A stretch of DNA of 64,000 nt, taken from contig JARWIR010000002.1 of assembly GCA_029959085.1 (NCBI GenBank), forward strand, positions 66,456,154 through 66,520,153, given 5' to 3'. Position 1 is the first letter of the stretch, and every line of letters begins with the position of its first letter. This stretch comes from Nemophila menziesii. Its lineage: Eukaryota > Streptophyta > Magnoliopsida > Boraginales > Hydrophyllaceae. Shown in pieces: positions 11,936-22,840 of this stretch. The position numbers and the translations under genes were made by a program. The notes beneath the pieces were generated by a model, which was not told where the DNA came from, did no database searches, and worked only from the letters and a program-made list of their open reading frames with translations.

Positions 11936-13913
11936 CTTTCCTGGCCACTTTACTAGACTGGTCGCCTTTTTCAGAGAAGAAGTGGGGTAGGGTATTCTTC
12001 ACGGGAATGTCTTGTTTACTCACCACCCCCTCGGTACTACTATCACTTGAAGAAGCTCCATATAAGGGTCCATCGCACTCCAGTCCGCTACAAAAGTATG
12101 TGTTACTTTGATCAAGAGATCCTTTCTACACAAACAAACCATCTTTAAATTCCTCATTGTTGCCTTGCACCATATGTTGTTGTCATGAAAACTCGAATAC
12201 AATTGAAGACCGGAAATTCTTCTCTCCATGATATTGAATTCATTATTGTTGAGCTTTTGAACTTTAGAGACATTACCCATTGGAATTGGAGAAGTTTTCC
12301 TTTTAAGATTCGCCGGCCATATAAAGCGTTCAAGATGTGGAAAAACCCTACACCTCGGTTTCAAAAACTTTTTGTGAACAAAATCTTCATCTTTCCTTAT
12401 ATGTCAACTAGGATGAATGGATTGAGAATTGTAAGATTCTTTCTCCGGTTCATACGACTCATTTTTGAAATCTTGAAGCACAATTTTACCTTTCCCTTTG
12501 ATATCACGACCCAAGTTATCATTAGTTGGATAATTTTTTGCAGTATCATGACCCAAACCATCATTATCAATGTGAAGAGATCCATTATTCAAGTCTTTCA
12601 TGTGAGTAATCAGGTTATTAACCTGTGGTCCAGCGAGCCCTAGATTAGTGTTCACCAAATTAGTCTTGGATTCATCAATCTTCTCCATGTAATCACCCAA
12701 AATAGATTTTCTATACATAATATCCACATCAATATCCCGACATTATGAACATCAATAATGTTCTCACTGTTGATGACAATGCTCATGCCTATATCCCCCA
12801 GCTTCTGTCTAAAAGCACGATATAAGCCCGAAAAGTTTTTCTCTGAAATTCCAACTGGTCCTTCAGCGTTGTTGAGGTTATGAAACATGTCCTCGAGGAG
12901 TTCAGAGTTTTTCACACTTCCTTTTGGATGATTCGCTCTCTGATATTTTGTTCTCCTCAGTCACATTATCAATTTTAGTTCCACCAGCAGCTGCGTTGAT
13001 TGACCCAAATTGAATTTTCGATATAGGAACAGCTAATGCCCCCAGCACTGGACCCTTATCGTCCTCCTCGCCGTCATCTTCGAATATTCTAAATGGAACG
13101 AAGTGGATAATTTCATCAAATTTACCCCATTGATCTCTTTTACGAAGAACATGGAATATACAGTCATCACTTCGAATAGCATTGTCACGACCCCGGTTGC
13201 AAAACCGTGCCGCATTGTTGTTCCACAGTGGTTTTACCATTGAAGTTTAGCAAGCTTTTCTTTTATAGCCTAGACGGCCACAGTTAAAACAAAAGAGGCC
13301 CACCCCTTCATAAATGGAACTGATCCAAGCATGACCATTGACATGTTGAATGTACACTCCTGTCTTTAGTGGATCACGTACATCAAACCTTGCTCTGAAG
13401 CAAATGAATTCCAGATCATCAGAGTCTGCAACTGTGTAGTCGACTTCACTAAGTTCTCCTATAAAGCTACCAAAGGATTCCATAGATTCCAGATTATTTT
13501 GAATCCCTTCTAAGCCATGGATGCGAATCCAAGATGAAGAAATGTTGACATCGGTGTTTGAAATGTTGTTTCTATCAATCTTGAAGATGTCCACATGCAG
13601 TCCTTGAATTAACAGAGGACAAAGAGAATAGATACGGTTAGCTTCATCCTCAAGGCCGAGAGTTGTTTTGAAGAGGTTAACATGAATTTCTTCAATAATT
13701 CTTCCCAAGATGCTCCAACTCTCCAGGACAATTTTTTTAGAAAGTATTAAAGGTTATAGCTCTGTCTGATGTAACTCTAGCACGAATGGTAAACTCAAGT
13801 GTATTTGGTTTAACTGAGAGGGTTTTTGTAGAAAGGGAGAGGGATTCAAGTTTTTCAACAGCTTCGTTTTTTGCTTTTTATAATGGGAGGTAGTGGTTAG
13901 TTCTGGTAGCCAT
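11928..13913 (-). pseudogene. LINE-1 ORF1, gag-like RNA-binding protein, broken
   Basis: The likely start is the ATG at 13913 (MATRTNHYLPL). An N-terminal DUF4283-like block follows. A zinc knuckle of the zf-CCHC_4 type, GLFCFNCGRLGYKRKAC, lies at about 13249-13300. Plant L1 ORF1 proteins carry this pair of domains and bind the element RNA. The rest is a low-complexity tail. Its last codons (ending ARKDG, stop at 11928-11930) overlap the ORF2 start by 8 bases. Several stop codons (such as after YLPL, and near 13247, 12902 and 12652) and frameshifts break it. Confidence 0.7.
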
Positions 13914-14762
13914 GATGTATTGATTGTCGAATATAAAGGTACGAGGAATAATTGAAGTGAAATAACGACTTATGATAGGTTGATATATAGCAGGAGCATA
14001 AATAGCTACAGAAGTGAAAGCGTGAAAAAGAGAACTAACCGTCTTGATTGATGAATGCCGATAAGCCAGGTGTCGGTAAATTAAAGAGAAAATAGCTCCA
14101 AGCGTGCATGAAATCTGCAGAATCTTTGGCGAAGAAGATAGAGCATAGGAAAATGCAATATACCATAATAAAATAATAAGGAGATCCTTTCTGCATGCTG
14201 AATCTTCAGAGTCTATGAAAGCAAGGAGTGAATAACAATAAAATAATTGGCCAAGCCAATCACTTAAAAGCAAGAGACTCACAAAACATATCACCTTGAG
14301 GAAGATTAAGAGATCATCCAGCTGATTGGTAGAAAAAACGCACGAGGAGGAGTAGGACTATAGATTAATAAGCCATGCACAAGACCAAAGCTGTCAAAGC
14401 CGTAAAGAGAAAGCAGAAAGTAGCCAAGATCAGTTACACAACAATTTCCCATTTGCATGTGGTATAAACCATTACCAACAAAGCCCAAAAGGATTATAGG
14501 AGCCCTTAACCTCTGAGGAAAGCTGATTCATCATGAAAAGGAACTGCATGTGGTTAAAATTGGACTCTCAGGGAAAAGATAGAAAAAAGAAAACAAACAA
14601 AATCATCATACTAATTAGATTACGTCCTAGATCAGAGAAATGGTTTTTGTTTATATTAATTGTATTCATGAGAGTAAGGATCGAAAGAAAATAAATGTTA
14701 TTTGTTAAAAACACATTGAGAAAAATGCTTTTGGAGAAGAAGGTTTGCAGAGAATTTCTTTT

Positions 14763-14763
<1 letters not shown>

Positions 14764-14849
<86 letters not shown>
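14764..14849 (+). repeat. (AG)43 microsatellite
   Basis: Forty-three uninterrupted AG dinucleotides. Their perfection suggests a recently expanded and probably polymorphic locus. It lies between the 5' side of LINE-1 and the truncated 3' side of LINE-2. Confidence 0.98.
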
Positions 14850-14853
<4 letters not shown>

Positions 14854-14929
14854 AATTGGGGAGTTTCCATTTTGCATATTAAGTTCCATAAATGGATTTC
14901 ATTATTAATAGACATGGTTGGTTTATTTT

Positions 14930-17018
14930 GGTCTTTGATAAGTTGGACATTATTGTCTTCCTTTTTAGTTTACAATATGCTTCTTTAACTGTATAGTTCA
15001 TGTTTTTTTAGTAATCAATACACCTTTGGTCCTCACAATTAAAGTTAGGTATAATCATTTATTCTATTTTTTTAATACTAAATGGGTACAGATTGTTTAA
15101 GATGTCTGTATTCCATGTATTAATTTCTTTTATAAGTTGATTTACCCAAATAATTTCAGAGTCTTTAGGTTTTATATTATGTATGTTATTAAATATCCAA
15201 TTATGTTTACGGATTTTTATATTTAATCCATTACCCAATTTCCATTTAATATTTTTATAAAAGGTTTCTCAACCTATTAGGATACTTTTCCATCCCCAAG
15301 AGGGAGAGCTTCCTAGTTTGGCCTCTGAGAAGTTACTGTTATGAAAATATTTTCCTTTTAGTAGTTTATAAATAAGAGATTCTTTTATGTTTGCTATATT
15401 CCAAACTTGTTTTCATAATAAGGATTTATTCATAAGGTGAAGGTCTCTAAAACCTAGTCCACCTTCATATTTTGAGTTAGTTAATAGGTCTCACTTAGCC
15501 CAGTAGATTCTTTTTTTACCTTTATCACCCCACCAAGAGAAGAAAACAATGGAATAACATTGTTGATAATATTCTTAGGTAGAATGAAATTTAACATTAG
15601 ATAATTAGGGAGACTTTGTAATATTGCTTTTATATAGAATTTCTTTTCCTCCTTTTGAGAGGAAAAGTGTTTTCTACTTTTCAAGTTTTTGTGAAATCCG
15701 GTTTATTATGAATTGTAGATCTTTGTATTTTGTCCTACCCCATTCAGTTGGGAGTCCAAGGTAATTACCAAGGTTTTTTTTTTCATATTTAGTTTTTTAG
15801 ATATTATGTTGGATAAAAGTAGGCATGTTAGGACTAAAAATAACCCCACATTTGTTCAAGGTAAGATACATTCATATGCTATTTTTATCTTTATTCATGA
15901 TATCATTGAAAGATTGTATCTCAATATTATCAGCATTTAAAAAGAATAGGCTGTCATCAGCAAACAGGAGGTGAGTGATATCCGAACAGTTATTTCCTAT
16001 TTTTATATCCTGTAGAAGTTCTTTATCTTTTTTATCTTTGATTAAGTCATTGAGAGTTTGAGAGATTAGAAAAAAGATCAAAGGAGAGAGAGAGGGTCTC
16101 CTTGTCTAATTCCTCTTGTATGTTTGTGAACTTGGTGTATTTCACCATTTATCAAAACTGAGTAAGAAACAGAGGTTATACAGATCATAAGTGTTCTAAC
16201 CCAGTTTGTCTTAAAACCTATTTTGATCATGACTTGTAAAAAATTCTATTCGATGTATTCATAAGCTTTTAGCTTTAACAGCTACCATATATTTTTTCGT
16301 TTTTCTTCTTCTTTTATTGTGGGTAATAAGTTCATGTGCAATCATAGTATTTTATTAAATTAGTCGATTCGGTAAGGAAGCACTTTGATTGTCACCAACT
16401 AGTGAATTCATAAAGGGTTGCAATCTATTGACAAAAATTCTTGCTATAGTTTTATAAATAAATTTAGAACAACTAATTGGTCTATAGTGTTTGATATTAC
16501 AAGGTTTATGAATTTTAGGGATTAAATTAATAAAAGTTTGGTTAATATCACTAAGATCCCCTTTGTTATTTCAAAAGTTATTAATACTCATTAAATCAAG
16601 TTTAATTATATCCAAGTATGTTCAAAAGAAATTTCCATTATAACCATTTGGTCATGGGGCCTTGTTAGGTGCAAGTTCCCAAGTGGCTATTTTAACTTCT
16701 TCCTCATTAATATGTTTATTGAACTTATCAGCTGAATTTTTATCAATTTTACTAGATATAAGTTCAAGATTATTATTCTAGTCTCTTTTGCCTATTGTTG
16801 TAAAGATATTATTAAAATAATCGACAATTTATTTACTAATGTCATCATTATTATCAAGCCAATTACCCAAATCATTTGTTATTCTGGTAATTTATTACTA
16901 CTCCTTTCTTTAGTACAAACATGGTAGTATTTAGTGTTTTATCACCTTTATTAAGCCATCGGTTTCTCGATCTTTCCTTCCAGAAACTCTCATCTCTTTT
17001 CCATGTTTCCTCAATACA
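14930..17018 (-). pseudogene. LINE-2 ORF2 reverse transcriptase part, broken
   Basis: Reading down from 17018: a linker with TWKRDESFWKERSRNRW and NKGDKT; WELAPNKAP (about 16680); FINLIPKIHKP and HYRPISCSKF (about 16500); and the catalytic box THLLFADDSLFFLNAD (about 15950), intact as FADD. Further on are FYIKAILQSLPNYLM (about 15610) and WKLGNGLNIKI with TVKEAYCKL (15250-14970), the region ahead of the zinc-binding domain. Many stop codons and frameshifts are present. RNase H is absent. Confidence 0.75.
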
Positions 17019-17160
17019 AGTTTGGAACTATCAAGGCATCGGTACGGTCTTGACAGAATGGAGCTTAATTAATATGGTTAAAGATCATAGTATCAAGGTA
17101 CTTTTTCTCTCTAAAACCAAACGCAAGTTTAATTATCCTGAGAAGTTTAATAACAGTTAA
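17017..17160 (+). pseudogene. LINE-2 endonuclease N-terminal fragment, inverted
   Basis: The plus strand reads QVWNYQGIGTVLTEWSL, then KVLFLSKTKRK. This is the start of an L1 endonuclease (WN-x-QG motif, then a position equivalent to ETK). It covers only about 45 residues and runs into the minisatellite. Confidence 0.65.
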
Positions 17161-18285
17161 CCATATACCCTAACCATATTACTTGACCATATACATTAAC
17201 CATATGCCCTAACCAGATTACTTAACCATATACTCTAACCCTATCAGTTAACTATAACACTTAACCATATATCCTAACTATATTACTTAACCATATACAC
17301 TAACCATATACCATATTACTTAGTCATATACACTAACCATAATACTTAACCATATACCCTAACCATATGACTTAACCATATACACTAATTCTAGCAGTTA
17401 ACTATGACACTTAACCATATACCCTAACCATATTACTTAACCATATACACTAACCATAATAGTTAACCATAACACTTAACTCTATATCCTAACCATATTA
17501 CTTAACCATATACCCTAACCATATATCTTAACCATATATCTTAACAATATTAATTAAGCATATACACTAACCATATAATTAACCATATACACTAACCATA
17601 TAACGTAACCATATACACTAACCATAACACTTAACCATATACCTTAACCATATTACCTAACTGTGTTGTTAGTATATATGGTTATGTTATATGATTAGGA
17701 TATATGGTTTAGTTATATGGTTATGTTATATGGTTAGGAAATATGGTTAAGTGTTAGAGTTAGGGTATATGGTTAAGTTATATAGTCAAGGTATATGGTT
17801 AAGTGTTAGTGCTACGGTATATGGTTATGTTATATGGTTAGTTTATATGGTTACGTTATATGGTTATGGTATATGATTAGGTGTTATGGTTAGGGTACAT
17901 GGTTAAGTTATATGGTTACATTATATGGTTAAGTTATATGGTTAAGTGTTAGGGTTAAGGTATATGGCTAAGGGTTAGGGTATATGGTTAGGTGTTATGG
18001 TTAAGGTATATGGTTAAGTTATATGGTTAGGGTATATGTTTAAGTGTTAGGATTATGGTATATAGTTAAGGTATATGGTAAAGTTATATGGTTAAGTTAT
18101 ATGGTTAGTGTATATGGTTAAGTTATATTATTAGGGTATATGGTTAAGTTATTGGTATATATGGTTAGGGTATATGGTTAAGTTGGTAAAGTGTTAGTCT
18201 TAGGGTATCTGGTTAAGGGTTAGGATACATGGTTAGGTATTATGGTTACGGTATATGGTTAACTGTTAGGGTTCACTATTCTTAG
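17161..18285. repeat. Degenerate TAACCATATACCC / GGGTATATGGTTA minisatellite, inverted at its centre
   Basis: From 17161 to about 17665 the plus strand repeats variants of TAACCATATACCC and TTAACCATATACACTAACCA. From about 17675 to 18285 it repeats the reverse complement, such as GGTTAGGGTATATGGTTAAG. Units are about 10-20 bases and imperfect. The two arms are of similar length, so the locus is a large, loose inverted repeat. The GGTTAGGG and CCCTAACC words resemble telomeric repeats, but the plant unit TTTAGGG is not present as an array. Confidence 0.9.
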
Positions 18286-18643
18286 TTTTCATATAAGATT
18301 AATAACATATAAGAATATACATATATTATATTATAAATTTTACTACAAATTGCTTACTTAGTATACACCGGATTAAAAAAAAATCTAATCAATAATTTTT
18401 CTCCCACAAATACCATATGGTTTACTTTACTTCATTTATACATACAGCCCAAGCCCACCAAGTGATCTAAAACCCTCTATCATAAATTTCATTTTCATTC
18501 TTTTCCCTAAATATTCCTATTCGTAGTCTGATCCAGTCTCCTTCTCCAAAACGTTTCCTCTCTAGTGTTATTTTTTCCCAAAGATCCGTCAATCTCCATA
18601 TCTCCCCGAAAATCCGTCAAGCCTCGACGGTTTTCCTCGTACC
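18286..18643. other. Short unassigned spacer
   Basis: AT-rich sequence followed by a pyrimidine-rich segment (18480-18640). No coding match recognised. It directly borders the family B LTR remnant. Confidence 0.5.
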
Positions 18644-20146
18644 AGGTGTCGCCTAGGGTGTGATAAAATAAGATAAATAATAAGTCAGAAAACAACGCAC
18701 TCTCACCTTAGACAGGCACAGTACTGCAAGTATTACAGGACGAATGCAAGTTTTAATGATAAGTTGAGTTCGTTCTCAGGGACATAGTGTGTTAATCAAA
18801 GGGGTAGCAATAATGAGTAAGAGGTAATTAATTAAAAGACAGGAAAATAAAGAGAGAATAATTTGAAATTACTAATTAAACTAAGGAAAATTAAAGACAG
18901 TAAAATAAATACGAAGAAATATGAGATGAGAAGTATAGCTTAGGTTTTGCTAGTATGCACTAATCCTTATAATTCTTTCTATCAAATATAATTAATAAGG
19001 GAGTTAATTAGCTCTTAGATACTTAGTTAGGATTCTAAATTCCCATACCTTAGACCTTGAGAGCGACTAAGGGGGCTAAGGACACACCACGAGGCTGGTT
19101 TAAATAGGGTTGACAAGCGCTACCAAGGCCCTAAGCAATCAATTTCCATACATGGTGATAGTGATTAAATTATACCCTAATGACTATCTAGTTAGAACTA
19201 GTGTTGTCAAGACCAATATCGACACTAGACGTTATGTGGTGTTTCAATAATTAGAACCCAGCTAAGGCGATCATCTAACTACTATTATTGGTAATCCTAT
19301 ACTCGTGCACTAGCAAGGAAAACAGTCATTAAATCAAAACACATAAACAAATATATAGGTAAGCAGGAAAATTAAATAGAAAGAAATTAGATTTCATAGT
19401 TTATACATGATGCAAAACCCAAGCTATGGGAAGTTTAGTTTATACCTGAAGGAAATAAACTAAAAGAAATAATAAAAGACATCATCTCTACAATAACTCT
19501 GATGAATAAAACCTTAAGAACTCATTATTATGAGGCAAGGATGATTTACAAGTGATATAAGGGTGTATTTATAGGTTTTTAGAAGACCTAATTCGTTTTC
19601 TTGAAGGAGAAGGTAAGTAGTGGACTCCAAGCCCAACTAAAATTCGTAACCCTAAAACATGAAATCAGGATCGTTTTTGTTTTGGTTTTAGAAGTTTCAA
19701 TACTCATCCGTTTGACACGTATGAGTAGTCGAAATTCATCGTCTCAGAAAGATCTTCAACTTTCCACTTGACCGTTTCTCCAAATTTCACACCGATGTTG
19801 AGATATAAGCTGATTTGTGGTCGTAGGTGTTGAAATTCAGGATTATGGCAGCTTTTCCTTTTCCATGTTTTTAGCTTTTCTTTCCTTATCTCCAATTACC
19901 ATGCTTATCTCTTTCCATATCTCTTAGTCATTGACTTGAACTCTAATTAATCTCCATAATTATCTTTAAAGCTTCACACTAAATAAATAATTAAACCCAA
20001 TATGCTCTAAAAATAATAATTTACTAAATCAAGACTCAAAATAGGAAAGTGTACTATTTCTCAAGAAAAACGATTATAATGACTTCTAAATAACTAAAAA
20101 TGATGTCCCATCTTCACATAAATCTATCGAAAATGAGGAGACATCA
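18644..20146 (-). repeat. Family B LTR (3' LTR of the remnant)
   Basis: About 1.5 kb, related to the solo LTR at 37402-38891 and the 5' LTR at 61920-63462. Shared parts include the GGTGTCGCC terminus, the ACGTCTAGTGT-type segment and the TTACAGGACGAATGCAAG-type segment. It ends at GGAGACATCA (20137-20146), the reverse complement of the TGATGTCTCC terminus. A TATA-like box in minus orientation lies at 19564-19573 (plus strand GTATTTATAG). Confidence 0.75.
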
Positions 20147-21010
20147 AGACCCCCAACTCAAAGTTGTATCGTCCCGATACAATAAAGATAAAAACATAGG
20201 GAAGTCTCTAAATACACACCTAGGTAATTTTCAACACAATGGGAAGAACATAGCAGAATATATAGAATAGACATAAAGCAAATACTCAGAAAATTTCATG
20301 CAGTAATATTCATAAACTACATACCTGTACACTTCTCATATCCATAGTCAACACGGTTTGAATTCAAGATCAGATTAGTTTCGCAATGTAAGAAGGACTG
20401 GGACTTTACTCAGTTCACCAAGGAAGCTATCAATTCATCGAACTTCACTAGTATTCAAAGATCCACTTAACTAATCTCTAATGGCTCAATCACTTCTCGA
20501 TTACATAGCAAAGAATCAAAAAGTCTTTAAGGTTGTAATTTAGGCTTAGGGACGGTATGATAGTATATTTGGATAATTTAGAGTGAGCTTTTGGTTCTCT
20601 CCTCACTAGCCATCAACGAATCGCCCTAGAGCTTGAGTTACTATCATAAAACGTTTCTCACTCAACCCAATGAATTCCTTGATGCACAATTAGCATCCCC
20701 AATAACCCAATTAAAGCATAAGATGTTCACTTAAAAAATTCCACTTTGCCGGTCCGAATATATATTTTCTTTTCAAATCAATTTTTTTCTTTTGTATAGC
20801 TATGACTAACTTTTTAATATTGAGATATCACGCAATTTTTTCATATATATATATATTCTTTTCTTTTTATGCCCTTGTTGGAAAATTTTAGCTTGTAACT
20901 TCTTTTTCATTCACTATTACCCCGGCAAAGGGTTACAATACAAATTTGTGAATCATCATCAATATAATAACAGAGCACAATTAATAAGCTCAAAATTCCC
21001 ATCCCAATAA
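18644..21010 (-). mobile_element. Family B Athila-like LTR retrotransposon, LTR plus 3' internal remnant
   Basis: An LTR in minus orientation (18644-20146) is followed on its inner side by a polypurine-tract-like AGACCCCCAACTCAAAG and about 860 bases of non-coding 3' internal sequence. That internal part is recognisably similar to the 3' internal region of the young family A element (24591-25410). Examples are the phrases GTGAGCTTTTGG, CACTTTGCCGGTCC and TACCCCGGCAAAGGGTTACA. The rest of the element is missing; at about 21010-21029 the sequence switches to a family A LTR fragment. Confidence 0.7.
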
Positions 21011-21028
21011 CAATTGCTGGGGGGTTTA

Positions 21029-21626
21029 GATATAATGGCGTATGGATCACCTTGACGGGGGGTTTAGATACAAAACTAGATAATTGCCGTTGGTATTCGC
21101 CAATGACCTTGCAGGCTTGACTAACCAATAGCCAATGCGGTAAGAAATTGAACCATCTTACAGTAGTTTTAATCATCCTGACGAATTTTAGAATACCGTA
21201 TGAGAGCTCCTTAGTCCACCCTGACGGGGTTAAGGAGACTTTAGAATCCCGACTAGCACAAATATAGAAATTCATCCCTTATCATAAAGCATTAATTAAG
21301 AAGGTTTGAGGTGAAACCCTAGCGAGACCCAAGCACTACTTCTTCCCTTGCGTCTAGCCTCTTTACTTGCATTATTTTCATTTCAGCTTAATTAATTTAG
21401 CATTTAATTTACTTGCACCTTAGTTTTAGAAAACCCAAACAAAAATTATATCATTTACTTTTCCGTATTTGCAATTAAATCACTATTTGATTCACATCTG
21501 AGTTGTACCTATTCCGTTCCTGCGAACGAATCTGATTTATCGGTTTATTACTTGGACAACCATACACTTGCGGTTTGTGAGTCCTCAACTTTGGCATTTT
21601 ATTTTATAACACACAAGGACCCACCA
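21029..21626 (+). repeat. Old family A 5' LTR, distal part only
   Basis: It aligns by eye with the sense strand of the young LTR from the phrase ATAATGGCGTATGGATCACC to the terminal GGACCCACCA. The upstream two thirds of the LTR, including the TATA region, are absent. Confidence 0.8.
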
Positions 21627-21632
21627 AGTTTT

Positions 21633-21650
21633 TGGCGCCGCTTCCGGGGA
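21633..21650 (+). promoter_or_regulatory. Primer-binding site, tRNA-Asp type
   Basis: TGGCGCCGCTTCCGGGGA lies 6 bases after the LTR end. It matches the site of the young copy and of family B (TGGCGCCGCTGCCGGGGA) except for one base. Athila-clade elements typically prime from tRNA-Asp with such a site. Confidence 0.8.
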
Positions 21651-21756
21651 CAGTAGTGTGTGACCCCGGTGTTAATCCTTAGTGTTTAATTGCATTTTTA
21701 TTTTCAATTTTACGCTTTGGTTGTTCTTCCTTTTTAAGGTGTACAGATTTTGGTGT

Positions 21757-22835
21757 ATGCTCGATAACCCCGAGATATTATTCAGACTTGCAAACAAAAG
21801 AAAGAAAGACGAAAAGGAAGGAAGAAAGAGAGAGATTAGCAAGAGAAGCAGAAATGGTTGAAGATGATAATCTTCAACCTCCTGTTTAACAAGTTCAACC
21901 CCAGATTAATGAGGATCCTTGGTTTATAAATGGCCCTGAACAAGCTCCATATCGCGCTCCTGTTCTTGGAATTGGCCCATCAGATATTAATGTCGCGAGA
22001 TACAGACCCGATCCTGGTATGTTATCTCAATTTCAGAATTATGGGAATTTCCAAGGAGCACTTGGAGAAGATCCAAATCATGCAGTACAGAAGTTTATGA
22101 AAATATGCGACTCCTATATAACACAAGGAGTAACTAGAGATCAGATGTACTTTGCAAATTTCAGATACTTTGTGATAGATGCAGCTAGTGAATGGCATGA
22201 TTTGCAAGAGACAGGATCTATTAATACTTGGGATGAGTTGCAAACTGCGTTTTTCGATAGATACTACCCAACAAACATGAGATTGAATGCACAAATTTCT
22301 CTAACTTCCTTTGAGCAAGAACAAGATGAGACTTTGGGTAGGAGTTGGTCAAGATTCCAAATATGCTTAAGAAGAGTTCCCAATCATGGTCTTACAAAAC
22401 CACAACAAATGAAGATATTCTATAAGGTCCTTGATGGACAATCAAGAAAGGATTTAGACCTACTTTGTGGTGGTGGATTTTTACAAGTACTACCGGTTCA
22501 TGCTAAAGTCATTTTGAATAGAACTGTAAAAAATGAAATGGGTTGGAATACTGTGAGAACACCCACTCAAGGTGGAGTTTCTAGCGTTGGTATTGAAGAA
22601 AAGTTCTCTTCATTAGAAAATAAGTTGAAGAATACATTACAACAATAACTGAAGTAGCTCACTTTAGCCGTTAAAGAGGGTTTTTCAGGTAAAAGAGCAT
22701 AAGTTAGTGTTACGCAAGAAGTTTATGGGTGTTCTAATTGTGGTGTACAAGATCATGACTAGGAGCATTGTCAAAGCAATCCAGAATCCATAATGTTTAT
22801 TTCCAACCGAGGGAACTACAATTCAGGTGGTCAAG
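21757..22835 (+). pseudogene. Old family A gag, first part
   Basis: The ATG at 21757 corresponds to the start of the young gag. After a frameshift near 21850, the capsid-like region is open from about 21900 to 22648. It includes [35 protein letters not shown] and [12 protein letters not shown] stop codon at 22646-22648 and others near the zinc-knuckle region (CSNCGVQDHD, about 22735) follow. The reading is interrupted at 22840 by the young antisense element and resumes at 34868. Confidence 0.8.
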
Positions 22836-22840
22836 GGTAT

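Larger units (their letters stand above)
8806..14300 (-). mobile_element. LINE-1: L1-type non-LTR retrotransposon, 3' end missing
   Basis: On the minus strand the order is a 5' leader (about 14300-13914), ORF1 (13913-11928) and ORF2 with endonuclease and reverse transcriptase (11935-8806). The RNase H region, 3' UTR and poly(A) tail are absent. The element stops against the MULE fragment without an A-tail, so the 3' end was lost by deletion or rearrangement and not by 5' truncation during insertion. The 5' boundary is uncertain and could extend to about 14555. Confidence 0.8.
14930..17160 (-). mobile_element. LINE-2: L1-type element with inverted 5' segment
   Basis: The minus strand from about 17018 down to 14930 reads as the linker, reverse transcriptase and zinc-binding-type region of an L1 ORF2. 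At about 17018 the orientation flips, and 17017-17160 reads on the plus strand as the first codons of an L1 endonuclease. A body in one orientation plus an inverted 5'-most piece is the known twin-priming outcome of L1 insertion. The 3' UTR and A-tail are missing, and the right flank is satellite, so target duplications cannot be checked. Confidence 0.7.

Noticed and set aside
13914..14488. Frames of 138 and 60 codons upstream of LINE-1 ORF1
   Set aside because: Hydrophobic low-information translations of the LINE leader, with no recognised domain.
14568..14988. Leu-Ser and Arg-Glu repeat proteins
   Set aside because: They are translations of the (AG) microsatellite.
17161..18285. True interstitial telomere array
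   Set aside because: Units are ATATGGTTAGGGT-like and irregular; the TTTAGGG plant telomere unit does not form an array.
17161..18285. CRISPR array
   Set aside because: No constant repeat with unique spacers, and the context is a plant nuclear genome.
18507..18695. 62-codon minus-strand frame
   Set aside because: It straddles the end of the family B LTR and has no family resemblance.
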